A stretch of 64,000 nucleotides of DNA from JAADHI01 sp964451325 (lineage in GTDB: Bacteria; Nitrospirota; Nitrospiria; SBBL01; JAADHI01): contig CAYVHO010000013.1 in NCBI GenBank assembly GCA_964451325.1, positions 1 to 64,000 on the forward strand. The letters run 5' to 3'. The notes beneath the pieces are model-generated. The model worked only from the letters and a program-made list of their open reading frames with translations. It was not told the DNA's origin and searched no databases. Below, one piece after another: positions 24,725 through 33,154 of the stretch (the first letter of the stretch is position 1; every line of letters begins with the position of its first letter). A program made the position numbers and the translations under genes.

Positions 24725-26077
24725 TTATGTGGCACGATCGATTTTGTGTTTGCTCATGATGTCGTGGAAGCTCTGTCTTGAGATGCCGAGCGCTGTGGCG
24801 GCGTGTGTGATGTTACCGCCTGTGCGGCTCAGTGCGTTTTGAATTAAATCGCGTTCGAGCTGATCCTTGGCATCTTTGAGTCTCGGTAAAGGGGCAAGCG
24901 TCCCGAGCTTGCTTAGTTCCAGGTCTTCAACGGTAAGGGAGGGGCCTTCTGCCATGACCACTGCACGTTTGATCTTGTTTTCAAGTTCTCGGACATTTCC
25001 TGGCCACGCATAGGCGGTAATCGCTTTCAGAGCCTCTTGTGTGAGTTTTTTATTTCTTTTTCCGGTCTCTTCGCAAAATCGTTGAATAAAGGCGCGGGCC
25101 AGCAAGGGTGGGTCTCCCTCACGTTTGCGCAAAGGGGGACTTAAAATTGAGACAACACTCAGCCGATAAAATAGATCTTCTCGAAAGTGTCCCTCTGCTA
25201 TCCCTTGTTTTAAGTCCCGATTTGTTGCCGCGAGCACCCGGACATCCATTTCGAGGGTTTTGTGGCCTCCAACACGTTCCAGGGTTTTTTCCTGTAAAAA
25301 TCGCAGGAGCTTTACTTGAAGTTTTAGCGGCAGTTCTCCGATTTCGTCCAAAAAAAGTGTGCCGCCCTGGGCAAATTCAATTCGACCTTTTTTTTTGGCG
25401 TGGGCTCCGGTAAATGCACCTTTTTCATGCCCGAAGAGTTCACTTTCCATTAAATTTTCTGGAATGGCCCCACAGTTGATTGCGACAAAAGGCAAGGTTG
25501 CGCGTTCGCTTTTTTGATGAATGGCATGGGCGACGAGTTCTTTGCCTGTGCCACTTTCTCCTGTGATCAGGATGGGGAAGCTGTTGCCTGCTATTTTATT
25601 GATTGTTTTATGGAGGTCTTCCATTGCGCGGCTGCTTCCAATCATTCCGCTGTCTGGGATGGGTTGTTTTTTGAGTTGGCGGTTTTCTTCTTCCAGTTGA
25701 AACAAATGGTTGGCACGGCGAAGCGTGTGTTGTATCGCATCGATTTCAATGGGTTTTGTGAAAAAATCGTAGGCGCCTTGCTCAATAGCCTGTAGTGCAT
25801 TTTTTTGATCTGAATTGCCGCTGACGACCAGGATTTTTGCGCTTGGATTCATCTCCAGCATTTCGGAGAGAGCGAGTAGTCCTTCTGTTGCCTGACGTGG
25901 ATGAGGTGGCAAACCGAGATCAAGTGTGACGAGTCGTGGAAGCTCTCGACGAAAGAGATCCATTCCTTTTCGACGATCACCCGCCAGAAAGACCTCATAA
26001 CGATGTTTGAGTGCCCACTTCATCTGATTTAAAATATTTTCGTCATCGTCAATGATCAGCAGTTTTATTTTAGACAT
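24725..26077 (-). CDS. prsR: PEP-CTERM-system sigma54-dependent response regulator (PrsR-like)
   Basis: 450 residues from the ATG at 26077 (MSKIKLLIIDDDENIL). The frame is open to a TTG at 26173 overlapping the hemH stop, but the extra residues are not domain-like. Order: receiver (1-120), AAA+ sigma54-interaction domain (about 140-380; Walker A GESGTGKE, GAFTGA loop, LFLDEIGELP) and a Fis-type HTH (GGNITHAATALGISRQSFHD). The receiver's LDLGLPPHP around the phospho-acceptor, followed by GAYDFFTKPIEIDAI, matches the PrsR subgroup, which controls PEP-CTERM genes with the kinase PrsK. No PrsK is in the window. A candidate target is the PEP-CTERM gene at 60653. Confidence 0.85.
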   Translation of the reverse strand: MSKIKLLIIDDDENILNQMKWALKHRYEVFLAGDRRKGMDLFRRELPRLVTLDLGLPPHPRQATEGLLALSEMLEMNPSAKILVVSGNSDQKNALQAIEQGAYDFFTKPIEIDAIQHTLRRANHLFQLEEENRQLKKQPIPDSGMIGSSRAMEDLHKTINKIAGNSFPILITGESGTGKELVAHAIHQKSERATLPFVAINCGAIPENLMESELFGHEKGAFTGAHAKKKGRIEFAQGGTLFLDEIGELPLKLQVKLLRFLQEKTLERVGGHKTLEMDVRVLAATNRDLKQGIAEGHFREDLFYRLSVVSILSPPLRKREGDPPLLARAFIQRFCEETGKRNKKLTQEALKAITAYAWPGNVRELENKIKRAVVMAEGPSLTVEDLELSKLGTLAPLPRLKDAKDQLERDLIQNALSRTGGNITHAATALGISRQSFHDIMSKHKIDRAT

Positions 26078-26169
26078 CAGCGGGGACATTTTTTCATGGG
26101 TTTGCGCAGAGCAGTCTTTTATCTGCTTCTCAGAAAAGATACCATATTTTTCTGTTTCCGAAAATGGGG

Positions 26170-27108
26170 TCAAGTGGATTTGGGCAGATGGGATCGAACG
26201 ACATTGCTGAGGGCTTCTATAAACAGCGGCATGGTATTAAGTGAAGGAATGCGTTTTAGTGTGATGCCCTGTGAGGCGGCCAAGCCCTTGAAGTGGATAT
26301 CCACATCGTAAAGGATTTCGATATGGTCGGAGACAAACCCGATGGGTGCGACCACAAGATGGCTGCACCCCGCTTCACCCAAATTGCCCAGGGTTTCTTC
26401 CACACTGGGGCCGAGCCATTTCCCGCGTCGAAGGCCTTGGCTTTGATAAGCAAAAAACCAGGGGATGACGGGGGGATGTAAATCGAGTCGCTCAACAATG
26501 GCTGAGACGGTTGCATGCACTTCATCGGGATAAGGATCTCCTTCTTCCAGAACGCTCTCAGGCAAAGAGTGGGCCGTGAATAGCAGGCAAAGTGAATGTC
26601 GCATGGCGTCTTCATATTGGGCCAATTTATTTTGGATATTTTCTTTGAAGGCCGCAATCAAGGCTGTCTCGACAGGCCAGCGCTTGACTTCATGAATGGG
26701 AATGTCGAGATTGTTTGTCGTGAGGGCTTTGTTGAGGGTTTGAAGATAGGCCCCAACACTGAGTCTTGAGTAGTGTGGGGCGAGGCTTAAGGCCACGAGT
26801 CGTTCTGGTCGATCTGCTGAAATCTGTTGGACCGTTTCATGGATGAAGGGATGCCAATGTCGCATTCCGACATAGACCTTGAAATTTCCTTCGTGTTGGT
26901 TCAGATTTTTTTCGAGGGCCGTGGCTTGTTGTTGTGTGATTTCAAGTAAGGGAGACTTTCCGCCGGCCAGGCGATAGCGTTCTTTGATCTCGTCGATGAC
27001 GTCTTCTGTGGGGCTTCGCCCCATGATATGACGAAGATAGGGTGAAACTTCATCCAGGGATTCAGGTGCGCCATGTGCCATGAGCAGCACTGCGGTATGA
27101 TTCTGCAT
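26170..27108 (-). CDS. hemH: Ferrochelatase
   Basis: 312 residues, the normal bacterial length. It inserts ferrous iron into protoporphyrin (or coproporphyrin III in some lineages) in the last steps of haem synthesis. Recognised by LLMAHGAPESLDEVSPYLRH, the YVGMRHWHPFIHETV segment with the first metal-site His, LLFTAHSLPESVLEEGDPYP, and FVSDHIEILYDVD with the second. It is the seventh gene of the minus-strand isoprenoid/lipid run, 19 bases after ispG. The haem-hungry cytochromes lie next door. Confidence 0.93.
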   Translation of the reverse strand: MQNHTAVLLMAHGAPESLDEVSPYLRHIMGRSPTEDVIDEIKERYRLAGGKSPLLEITQQQATALEKNLNQHEGNFKVYVGMRHWHPFIHETVQQISADRPERLVALSLAPHYSRLSVGAYLQTLNKALTTNNLDIPIHEVKRWPVETALIAAFKENIQNKLAQYEDAMRHSLCLLFTAHSLPESVLEEGDPYPDEVHATVSAIVERLDLHPPVIPWFFAYQSQGLRRGKWLGPSVEETLGNLGEAGCSHLVVAPIGFVSDHIEILYDVDIHFKGLAASQGITLKRIPSLNTMPLFIEALSNVVRSHLPKST

Positions 27109-27127
27109 TGTGTGAGTTAGAGGTTCC

Positions 27128-28258
27128 TTAGTGTGAGATTGGAGGTTTCGGAGTGGATTTCTGTTGTTTTCGGGCTTCTCTGCGTTCTAAAGCCAATTGT
27201 TCTATTTCTTCAATGAGTGTCGATTCCAGGGCCTCCGAAGCCACCTTTCGAATGATCTCTCCTTTTCGAAACAAGAGACTGCCGCTGTGCCCGCCTGCGA
27301 TGCCGATGTCAGCTTCTTTGCCTTCTCCGATGCCATTGACGACACAACCTAAAATGGAGACATCTATGGGTTCGGTAATGTGGGAGAGGCGTTGTTCAAT
27401 ATCGCAAGAGAGCTTGATGACATCAAATTCGAGCCGACCACAGGTCGGACAGGCAATGATATTGACCCCACGTTTTCTCAGGTGGAGGGATTTGAGGATT
27501 TCATAGCCTACACGAACTTCTTCGACAGGGTCTGCTGCAAGTGAGACCCGAATGGTATCGCCAATGCCTTCGGCAAGCAGGATGCCGAGTCCGACCGCAG
27601 ACTTGATGGAACCTGTGGCGGCAGTCCCGGCTTCGGTGATCCCCAGATGTAAGGGATAGTCGTAACGGGAGGAAAAGAGACGATAGGCGGCAACGGCCAA
27701 GCCCACATGGGAGGCCTTGAGTGAGACCTTGATTTCATAAAAACCAAGAGACTCCAATATGTCGATGTGTTCTGCGGCAGAGGCGACCATGGCTTCTGCC
27801 GTGGGATAGCCGTACTGCTCCAGTAGCGATTTTTCGAGAGAACCTGCGTTGACTCCAATACGGATTGGGACGCCCTGGTCTTTGGCTTGTTTGACCACAC
27901 GCTCAACGCGGTCGCGTGATCCGATGTTTCCCGGATTGAGACGAAGTCCATCCACCTTTGCATCCAGTGCCAGGAGTGCCAACTGATAATTAAAATGGAT
28001 GTCTGCGATTAAGGGGATATCGATTTGTTCTAAAATTTTGGGAAGCGCTTCTGCTGAGGCATGGTCGGGCACGGTGACACGGACAATTTCGCAGCCTACG
28101 GCCTCAAGTCGATGAATTTCAGCAACGGTTGCGGCGACATCACGTGTATCCGTTGTGGTCATGGACTGGACGGCGATGGGCGCATCTCCTCCAATTTTTA
28201 CAGAGCCGACCGAAATTTGTCTTGTTTTTTTTCGTGTGATTTGTAAGTCGTTTGGCAT
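27128..28258 (-). CDS. ispG: 4-hydroxy-3-methylbut-2-en-1-yl diphosphate synthase
   Basis: 376 residues, the two-domain bacterial form of IspG (GcpE), which makes HMBPP in the MEP isoprenoid pathway with a [4Fe-4S] cluster. The TIM-barrel part has APIAVQSMTTTDTRDVAATV and DGLRLNPGNIGSRD. The cluster cysteines are in IIACPTCGRLEFD and ILGCVVNGIGE. ATG start; 39 bases after rseP and 19 before hemH in the same operon. The lysine- and proline-rich tail is not conserved. Confidence 0.95.
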   Translation of the reverse strand: MPNDLQITRKKTRQISVGSVKIGGDAPIAVQSMTTTDTRDVAATVAEIHRLEAVGCEIVRVTVPDHASAEALPKILEQIDIPLIADIHFNYQLALLALDAKVDGLRLNPGNIGSRDRVERVVKQAKDQGVPIRIGVNAGSLEKSLLEQYGYPTAEAMVASAAEHIDILESLGFYEIKVSLKASHVGLAVAAYRLFSSRYDYPLHLGITEAGTAATGSIKSAVGLGILLAEGIGDTIRVSLAADPVEEVRVGYEILKSLHLRKRGVNIIACPTCGRLEFDVIKLSCDIEQRLSHITEPIDVSILGCVVNGIGEGKEADIGIAGGHSGSLLFRKGEIIRKVASEALESTLIEEIEQLALERREARKQQKSTPKPPISH

Positions 28259-28297
28259 TGCAGATTCAGATCACTGGTGTTGTGAACGTTCTTCTCC

Positions 28298-29374
28298 TCA
28301 TCCCGGTTTTACAAAAAATCGCATGATGTCGTTGTAGAAGGCAAACACCATGAGAGAGACAATAAGAAAGAGACCGACCTGTTGTGCAATCTCACGTTTT
28401 TTAATGCTGAGCGGACGACCAATAATCCCTTCAATGATAAAAAAGACAAGATGCCCGCCATCAAGAATCGGAATAGGGAAAAGGTTGATAATGCCCAGAT
28501 TGATACTCAGCAGCGCAACAAAAAGCACGACGTTTAAAAAACCCTGGGAGGCTTGTTGTCCCGCGATTTGGGCAATCAGAATCGGACCGCCGATGTTGTC
28601 CGATGAAATTTTCCCTTGAATCATTTTCACGATGCCGACAACATTCAGCACGGTCATATCGACCGTCCGCGCTGCCCCAAGATAAAATGCCGTTATGGGG
28701 TTGTAGCGGCGTGTGAATTGTTCGCCTTCTGGCAATATGCCGATAAGCCACAATATTTCCGGATCGCCAAACACATCGGTGCTTTCTTTTTTTCTAGGCG
28801 TAATCTGGAGTTCTATTTGATCTCCTGTTCGGTCAATCACGAAGTTAAGGGTATTGCCGCCTTTTTCTTGGAGTGTGGATCGGATTTCTTCCCACTCCAT
28901 GATCGCTTGGCCTTCAATGGAGAGCACACGGTCTTCGGGTTGCAAACCACCTTTCTGAGCCGCTGAGTCTTCCTGAATTTCACCCACAACAGGACTTAAG
29001 ACAGGCAGACCGATCATGAAGACACCCCAAAAAATGAAAAATGCCATGAGTAAATTAAAGAGCGGGCCCGCAAGCACAACGGCGATCTTTTTTCGCACAG
29101 GCTGGGAGAGAAAGGAACGCGCACGTTCTTCTTCGGGAATTTCTTCATTCGGGTCATCCCCAAGCATGCGCACATAACCCCCTAAGGGGATGGCCGACAA
29201 GCAGTACTCAGTCGGTCCAATTTTTTTTGAGAAAATTTTAGGCCCAAAACCCAGAGAGAAGGTTTCGACCTGGATACCACACATCCTTGCGACGATATAG
29301 TGCCCAAATTCATGAATGCCCACAAGCACACCGAGCACAATCAAGAACGTGAATACAGTTGTTAGGCCAAACAA
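28298..29374 (-). CDS. rseP: RIP zinc metalloprotease RseP (site-2 protease)
   Basis: 358 residues with about four membrane segments. It is an inner-membrane protease that cuts anti-sigma factors and leftover signal peptides. The active site HEFGH (GIHEFGHYIVARMCG) is in the first helix, and the third zinc ligand is in NLFPIPILDGGHLVFF near the end. One PDZ domain (about residues 115-200, GGLQPEDRVLSIEGQ) lies between; E. coli RseP has two. It sits between dxr and ispG, the usual neighbours. Confidence 0.94.
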   Translation of the reverse strand: MFGLTTVFTFLIVLGVLVGIHEFGHYIVARMCGIQVETFSLGFGPKIFSKKIGPTEYCLSAIPLGGYVRMLGDDPNEEIPEEERARSFLSQPVRKKIAVVLAGPLFNLLMAFFIFWGVFMIGLPVLSPVVGEIQEDSAAQKGGLQPEDRVLSIEGQAIMEWEEIRSTLQEKGGNTLNFVIDRTGDQIELQITPRKKESTDVFGDPEILWLIGILPEGEQFTRRYNPITAFYLGAARTVDMTVLNVVGIVKMIQGKISSDNIGGPILIAQIAGQQASQGFLNVVLFVALLSINLGIINLFPIPILDGGHLVFFIIEGIIGRPLSIKKREIAQQVGLFLIVSLMVFAFYNDIMRFFVKPG

Positions 29375-29396
29375 AAAGAGACTCCTTTGATATCAA

Positions 29397-30557
29397 TCAC
29401 ACTGCAAAATGTTTGATCCATCGTTTTCCTTCTGCGCGAGCCCACAGTTCGGCTTCAATGACATGGTCGAGTGTTTTAGCCGATTCTGGTTTATGGGTCT
29501 CGAGTGTTTTTTCGATGACTCTGTTTATTGTACCAAAATTAATCTTCTTTTCTAAAAAAGCCTGTACTGCTTCTTCATTTGCTGCATTCAGCACAGACGG
29601 AAAGGTGTCTCCTTTTCTCAAAACCTCATAGGCTGTCTTCAGCAAAGGAAAAGCCTCAGTGTCGGGCGTTTCAAATGTTAGCGTTCTAAGCGCCGCCAAG
29701 TCAAGTGAGGGCAGATCCAGAGGACTGCGTTTTGGATAATTGAGCACATAGGAAATAGGCGTTCTCATGTCGGGCAGGCCCAATTGCGCGACAACAGAGC
29801 GATCCACAAATTCGACCATGGAGTGAATAATGGACTGGGGATGAATAATCACTTCAATTTTTTCGGGTGGCATGTCGAAAAGCCACTTCGCTTCGATGAC
29901 TTCAAGTCCTTTATTCATGAGGGTTGCGGAATCGATGGAGATCTTAGGCCCCATCTTCCAGTTGGGATGGGCGAGTGCTCTTTCTATACTGACATTTGTT
30001 TTTTCTTCTGCGGAAAGCCCAAGCAGTGGCCCACCTGATGCGGTGAGGATGATTTTTTTGATGTCTGGGTGTCTCTCACCATTTAAGGCCTGAAAAATAG
30101 CCGAATGTTCGCTGTCGATGGGTAAAATCCTCACCCCGTTTTCTTGCGCTTCCCGCTGAATAATTTCGCCTGCCATGACCAGGGGTTCTTTATTGGCAAC
30201 GGCAACGGTTTTTTTTGCCCGAATGGCCGAAAGTGTGGGCAGCAGACCCGCAGAGCCGACAATCGCGGAAATCACAAGCGCTGCTTCTGAAAGCCTTGCG
30301 ACTTCGATAATGCCTGCTTGTCCTGCAAGGACTTCCGGGCCTGATTTGGGCAAACGTTTGCCCAAGGCGTGTGCCGAATTTTCATCTTGCAGTGCGACGA
30401 CTTTGGGTTGAACCCTCCTGATGAGGGCTTCCAGTTTTTTGTCATTGGATTTTGCCGTTAGGCCAATGACTTTATACTGATCTGGAAAACGCTGCGTGAT
30501 ATCAAGGGTATTTGTTCCGATGGAACCCGTTGCACCGAGAATGACAATGTTTTTCAT
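29397..30557 (-). CDS. dxr: 1-deoxy-D-xylulose 5-phosphate reductoisomerase
   Basis: 386 residues, normal length. It converts DXP to MEP using NADPH, the first committed step of the MEP pathway. Visible motifs: NADPH-binding NIVILGATGSIGTNTLDI, NKEPLVMAGE, PIDSEHSAIFQAL and the substrate loop in ILTASGGPLLG, followed by WKMGPKISIDSATLMNKGLE. The ATG overlaps the cdsA stop by four bases. With ispG it gives two MEP enzymes in the same operon. Confidence 0.95.
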   Translation of the reverse strand: MKNIVILGATGSIGTNTLDITQRFPDQYKVIGLTAKSNDKKLEALIRRVQPKVVALQDENSAHALGKRLPKSGPEVLAGQAGIIEVARLSEAALVISAIVGSAGLLPTLSAIRAKKTVAVANKEPLVMAGEIIQREAQENGVRILPIDSEHSAIFQALNGERHPDIKKIILTASGGPLLGLSAEEKTNVSIERALAHPNWKMGPKISIDSATLMNKGLEVIEAKWLFDMPPEKIEVIIHPQSIIHSMVEFVDRSVVAQLGLPDMRTPISYVLNYPKRSPLDLPSLDLAALRTLTFETPDTEAFPLLKTAYEVLRKGDTFPSVLNAANEEAVQAFLEKKINFGTINRVIEKTLETHKPESAKTLDHVIEAELWARAEGKRWIKHFAV

Positions 30558-31348
30558 TTGAGAAAGGCCATGTAGTAATAAAGCAGGGGCGCGGCGAAAG
30601 AGACGCTATCGAGTTTATCAAAAAGTCCCCCGTGTGAGGGAATAATCGCGCTGGAATCTTTAACCCCTGCTGCGCGTTTGAGCATGGATTCACACAAATC
30701 GCCCAGTTGTCCAAAAATACCGAGCAATAAAGTCAAGGCCACAACATCGCCCCAAGAGAGAAAAGCCAGAAAAGTGAGTTTAGCAATAATACCTGTGCTG
30801 AAGGTAGTGATTAAGCCACCCACGGCTCCGGCAATGGTTTTGTTGGGGCTGATTCGGGGGCATAGCTTTTTTTTCCCAAAAGAACGGCCGACATAATAGG
30901 CCCCTGCGTCACCTCCCCAGGTCATGAGTAATACCAAAACAATCAAACCGCGTCCTTCCGGTAAATCTCGAATGAGAAAGAGGTGGCTGACAAAAGCAGG
31001 CAAATACGCAATGCCCATAAACAGGATGGCCGATTCTGTAAATGTCTTTTTGATGTCCTCAAAATTGAAGAGGTTGTAGAGCAAAATAATCATGAGAAAA
31101 AGCATTAGGGCAATACCGGCAAAACCGGGTCTGAAATAGAAAATACCCGCAAGCCAGAGCCCCAAAGAAAGCCCTAAAATCATGGGTTTTTTTTCGGGGG
31201 GATCGTAAAAAAGCCGATAAAATTCATACTGAACCCGGAAGATGAGCAGGCAGATAAAAAGAAAAAAGAAAAAAGAGGGCAGAAACCAGATGATGGCAAA
31301 GAGAATGGGCAGGAGGATGGCTGCGGTCAGCAGACGACTGGCTTTAAT
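30554..31348 (-). CDS. cdsA: Phosphatidate cytidylyltransferase, apparently starting at ATT
   Basis: CdsA makes CDP-diacylglycerol, the common precursor of membrane phospholipids. The C-terminal signature is clear: RISPNKTIAGAVGGL, GQLGDLCESMLKRAAGVKDS and IIPSHGGLFDKLDSV. The first ATG, at 31183, would drop the first membrane helices and give 209 residues. The frame continues upstream without any ATG, GTG or TTG to a stop at 31367-31369. It encodes a typical CdsA opening (IKASRLLTAAILLPILFAII), which begins at ATT 31348. GGGAG stands seven bases before this ATT, and the ATT overlaps the uppS stop (GATTAA). From there the protein has 264 residues, the family norm. Confidence 0.88.
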   Translation of the reverse strand: MKASRLLTAAILLPILFAIIWFLPSFFFFLFICLLIFRVQYEFYRLFYDPPEKKPMILGLSLGLWLAGIFYFRPGFAGIALMLFLMIILLYNLFNFEDIKKTFTESAILFMGIAYLPAFVSHLFLIRDLPEGRGLIVLVLLMTWGGDAGAYYVGRSFGKKKLCPRISPNKTIAGAVGGLITTFSTGIIAKLTFLAFLSWGDVVALTLLLGIFGQLGDLCESMLKRAAGVKDSSAIIPSHGGLFDKLDSVSFAAPLLYYYMAFLK

Positions 31349-32132
31349 CTTGTTTCTCCCTTGAAATTAGACCAAAACGGCGTTCTCTGCCCTGATAATC
31401 GTGCAGGGCCAAGAGAAAGTCTTTTTCCCTGAAATCAGGCCACAAGGTTTTTGTGAAATAGAGTTCGGTGTAGGCCACCTGCCAGAGCAAAAAATTGCTT
31501 ACACGGATTTCTCCGCTGGTTCGGATCATGAGGTCTGGGTCAGGAATGTCTCTTGTGTAAAGGTATTCAGAAAAACAGTGTTCATCCAGATCTTTTATAG
31601 AAAGTTTCTCTGTCTCAAGATCTTGATAAACCTTCTTCATTGCATCCACGATTTCTGTTCGTCCGCCATAACTGAGTGCCAGTACCAGTACCATATTGTT
31701 GTTTTGTTTTGTTTTTTCTTCGACGGAATGGATGAGTTGGGAGACGGAATGCTGGAGTCGGTCGATTTGGCCCACGGCGCGAAAACGGATGCCGTTTTTC
31801 ATCATGGTTTTGAGTTCTTTGTTGAGATAGCGTTCAAGTAGCATCATGAGCTGGGTAATTTCTTTTGCAGGACGGTTCCAGTTTTCATTGGAAAAGGCGT
31901 AGAGCGTGAGCACTTTGATGCCGATTTGGCGTGCGAAGGTGATAATTTTTCGGACGGATTGGATCCCACTTCGGTGGCCTGCAATTCGCGGGAGGTGTTT
32001 TTGGGCTGCCCATCGACCATTTCCATCCATAATGATGGCAACATGTTCGGGAATGTTTTTCCGGTCAAGGGATTGCAATAAGGCATTTTCTTCTGGGGAA
32101 TTGTTTGGTGTTGTTTTTTTTGTCATGTCCAT
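31344..32132 (-). CDS. uppS: Isoprenyl (undecaprenyl diphosphate) synthase
   Basis: 262 residues, a cis-prenyltransferase that makes the C55 lipid carrier for cell-wall and LPS synthesis. Motifs: HVAIIMDGNGRWAAQKHLPR (catalytic Asp), GHRSGIQSVRKII, LTLYAFSNENWNRP, ALSYGGRTEIVDAM and DPDLMIRTSGEIRVSNFLLW. Two ATG codons six bases apart are possible starts. The stop overlaps the ATT proposed as the cdsA start, so coupling is likely. A non-conserved 20-residue N-terminal extension precedes the domain. Confidence 0.95.
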   Translation of the reverse strand: MDMTKKTTPNNSPEENALLQSLDRKNIPEHVAIIMDGNGRWAAQKHLPRIAGHRSGIQSVRKIITFARQIGIKVLTLYAFSNENWNRPAKEITQLMMLLERYLNKELKTMMKNGIRFRAVGQIDRLQHSVSQLIHSVEEKTKQNNNMVLVLALSYGGRTEIVDAMKKVYQDLETEKLSIKDLDEHCFSEYLYTRDIPDPDLMIRTSGEIRVSNFLLWQVAYTELYFTKTLWPDFREKDFLLALHDYQGRERRFGLISREKQD

Positions 32133-32137
32133 CTTAA

Positions 32138-32899
32138 TTATTTTTTCAGCCGTTGTTCAAAGAGTTGGTATTGTAGATTTTCCAAAATGAGACCACTCTT
32201 TTCTGACTGTTGAATGGTCAAGGCCAGATGGGCCAATTCTGTTCCCGTCCTTGTATTTTGCAGCCGTAGCTTGACTAAAAATTGCTTTTCCTCTTGCGAT
32301 GCGCTGAGTTCAAGATAATAGTCGTTTCCCGCTTCAAGCGCGGTTTTTTCTGTGCTTCCGATCGGTAATATTTTGACTCGGAAGCGACCTGTGTTTTGTA
32401 AGGCAAAGGAAAGCTCATTTGTGAGGAAGGTGTCCGCTGTTTCCCTTCCCATGGCAATGCCCAAAGTGATTTTTGTTGAGGGTAATCGCACAAGGTCGCC
32501 GACTTCAATCTTTTTTATCGTATCAAGCGATTTTGCGCTCAGGCGGGGAGACTCAAATTGCAGCACCTCAAGATGGCCGGCTTCTCCCTCAAAATGACCC
32601 ATGGGGACGCTGGTCACGGGATGGTGAAAGCGTGCACCCTTCCGAAATGCTGAGAGTAATAGCCCTGGAGCAAGTCCTTGTCCCGTTTCTAAATCAATTT
32701 CAATTTGTCCCGCGTTTAAGGCCGTGACCCTTCCTGAGACTTTAGGAAAGTAGGTCATGAGTGCTCTGGAAAGGTCATCAATGCTGCCTTCTATTTCTTG
32801 TGCTGCTCCCTGAGCTACGGACAGTTGGGGAATTGAAAGAAAGAAGAATAGCAGAAGCGTGAAAAAGGCCGATTTTATGGAATATACTGAAGGTTTCAT
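32138..32899 (-). CDS. Exported protein of unknown function upstream of uppS
   Basis: From the ATG at 32899 the product has 253 residues and a clear signal peptide (SAFFTLLLFFFLSIPQLSVA). An upstream ATG at 33013 in the same frame is rejected because the promoter at 32964-32992 lies inside it. The first half has a small beta domain (GRVTALNAGQIEIDLETGQGL, then GDLVRLP) like the mid domain of FlgT-type and related flagellar or secretion proteins. The second half resembles a CsgG/FlgT-like alpha-beta domain (LTNELSFALQNTGRFRV). Function unknown; it heads the lipid operon. Confidence 0.6.
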   Translation of the reverse strand: MKPSVYSIKSAFFTLLLFFFLSIPQLSVAQGAAQEIEGSIDDLSRALMTYFPKVSGRVTALNAGQIEIDLETGQGLAPGLLLSAFRKGARFHHPVTSVPMGHFEGEAGHLEVLQFESPRLSAKSLDTIKKIEVGDLVRLPSTKITLGIAMGRETADTFLTNELSFALQNTGRFRVKILPIGSTEKTALEAGNDYYLELSASQEEKQFLVKLRLQNTRTGTELAHLALTIQQSEKSGLILENLQYQLFEQRLKK

Positions 32900-32963
32900 T
32901 TTGTGTTCTTGAAATCCAGGTTTTGAGAAAAAGAAAGCAATAACAGACGCCAAAAGATCTGGA

Positions 32964-32992
32964 AGAATATGCTCCTGGTCAAAAAATGTCAA
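32964..32992 (-). promoter_or_regulatory. Promoter of the uppS-cdsA-dxr operon
   Basis: Minus strand: TTGACA (32992-32987), a 17-base spacer, TATTCT (32969-32964). The start codon at 32899 would follow a leader of about 58 bases. No other good promoter is seen in this operon. Confidence 0.65.
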
Positions 32993-33033
32993 CCGATTGG
33001 CCCCTATTTTCACCGACCTTTTGCTTTGTTTAT

Positions 33034-33063
33034 TTGATCTTTATCCGGGCATACTGCTACTAT
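33034..33063 (+). promoter_or_regulatory. Candidate promoter of purM-purN
   Basis: TTGATC (33034-33039), 18 bases, TACTAT (33058-33063). Moderate matches; transcription would start near 33070, about 85 bases before purM. Confidence 0.35.
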
Positions 33064-33154
33064 CTCGGCCGTTCAAATGGCTTGAGCTTTATTCATGTGT
33101 TTTCCGCTTCTGTGAATCATTTGCGTAAGCGGATTCAAATTTTTTTAAGGAAAA

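Noticed and set aside
32900..33013. Upstream start at 33013 for the exported protein before uppS
   Set aside because: The promoter at 32964-32992 lies inside it and the signal peptide begins at 32899.
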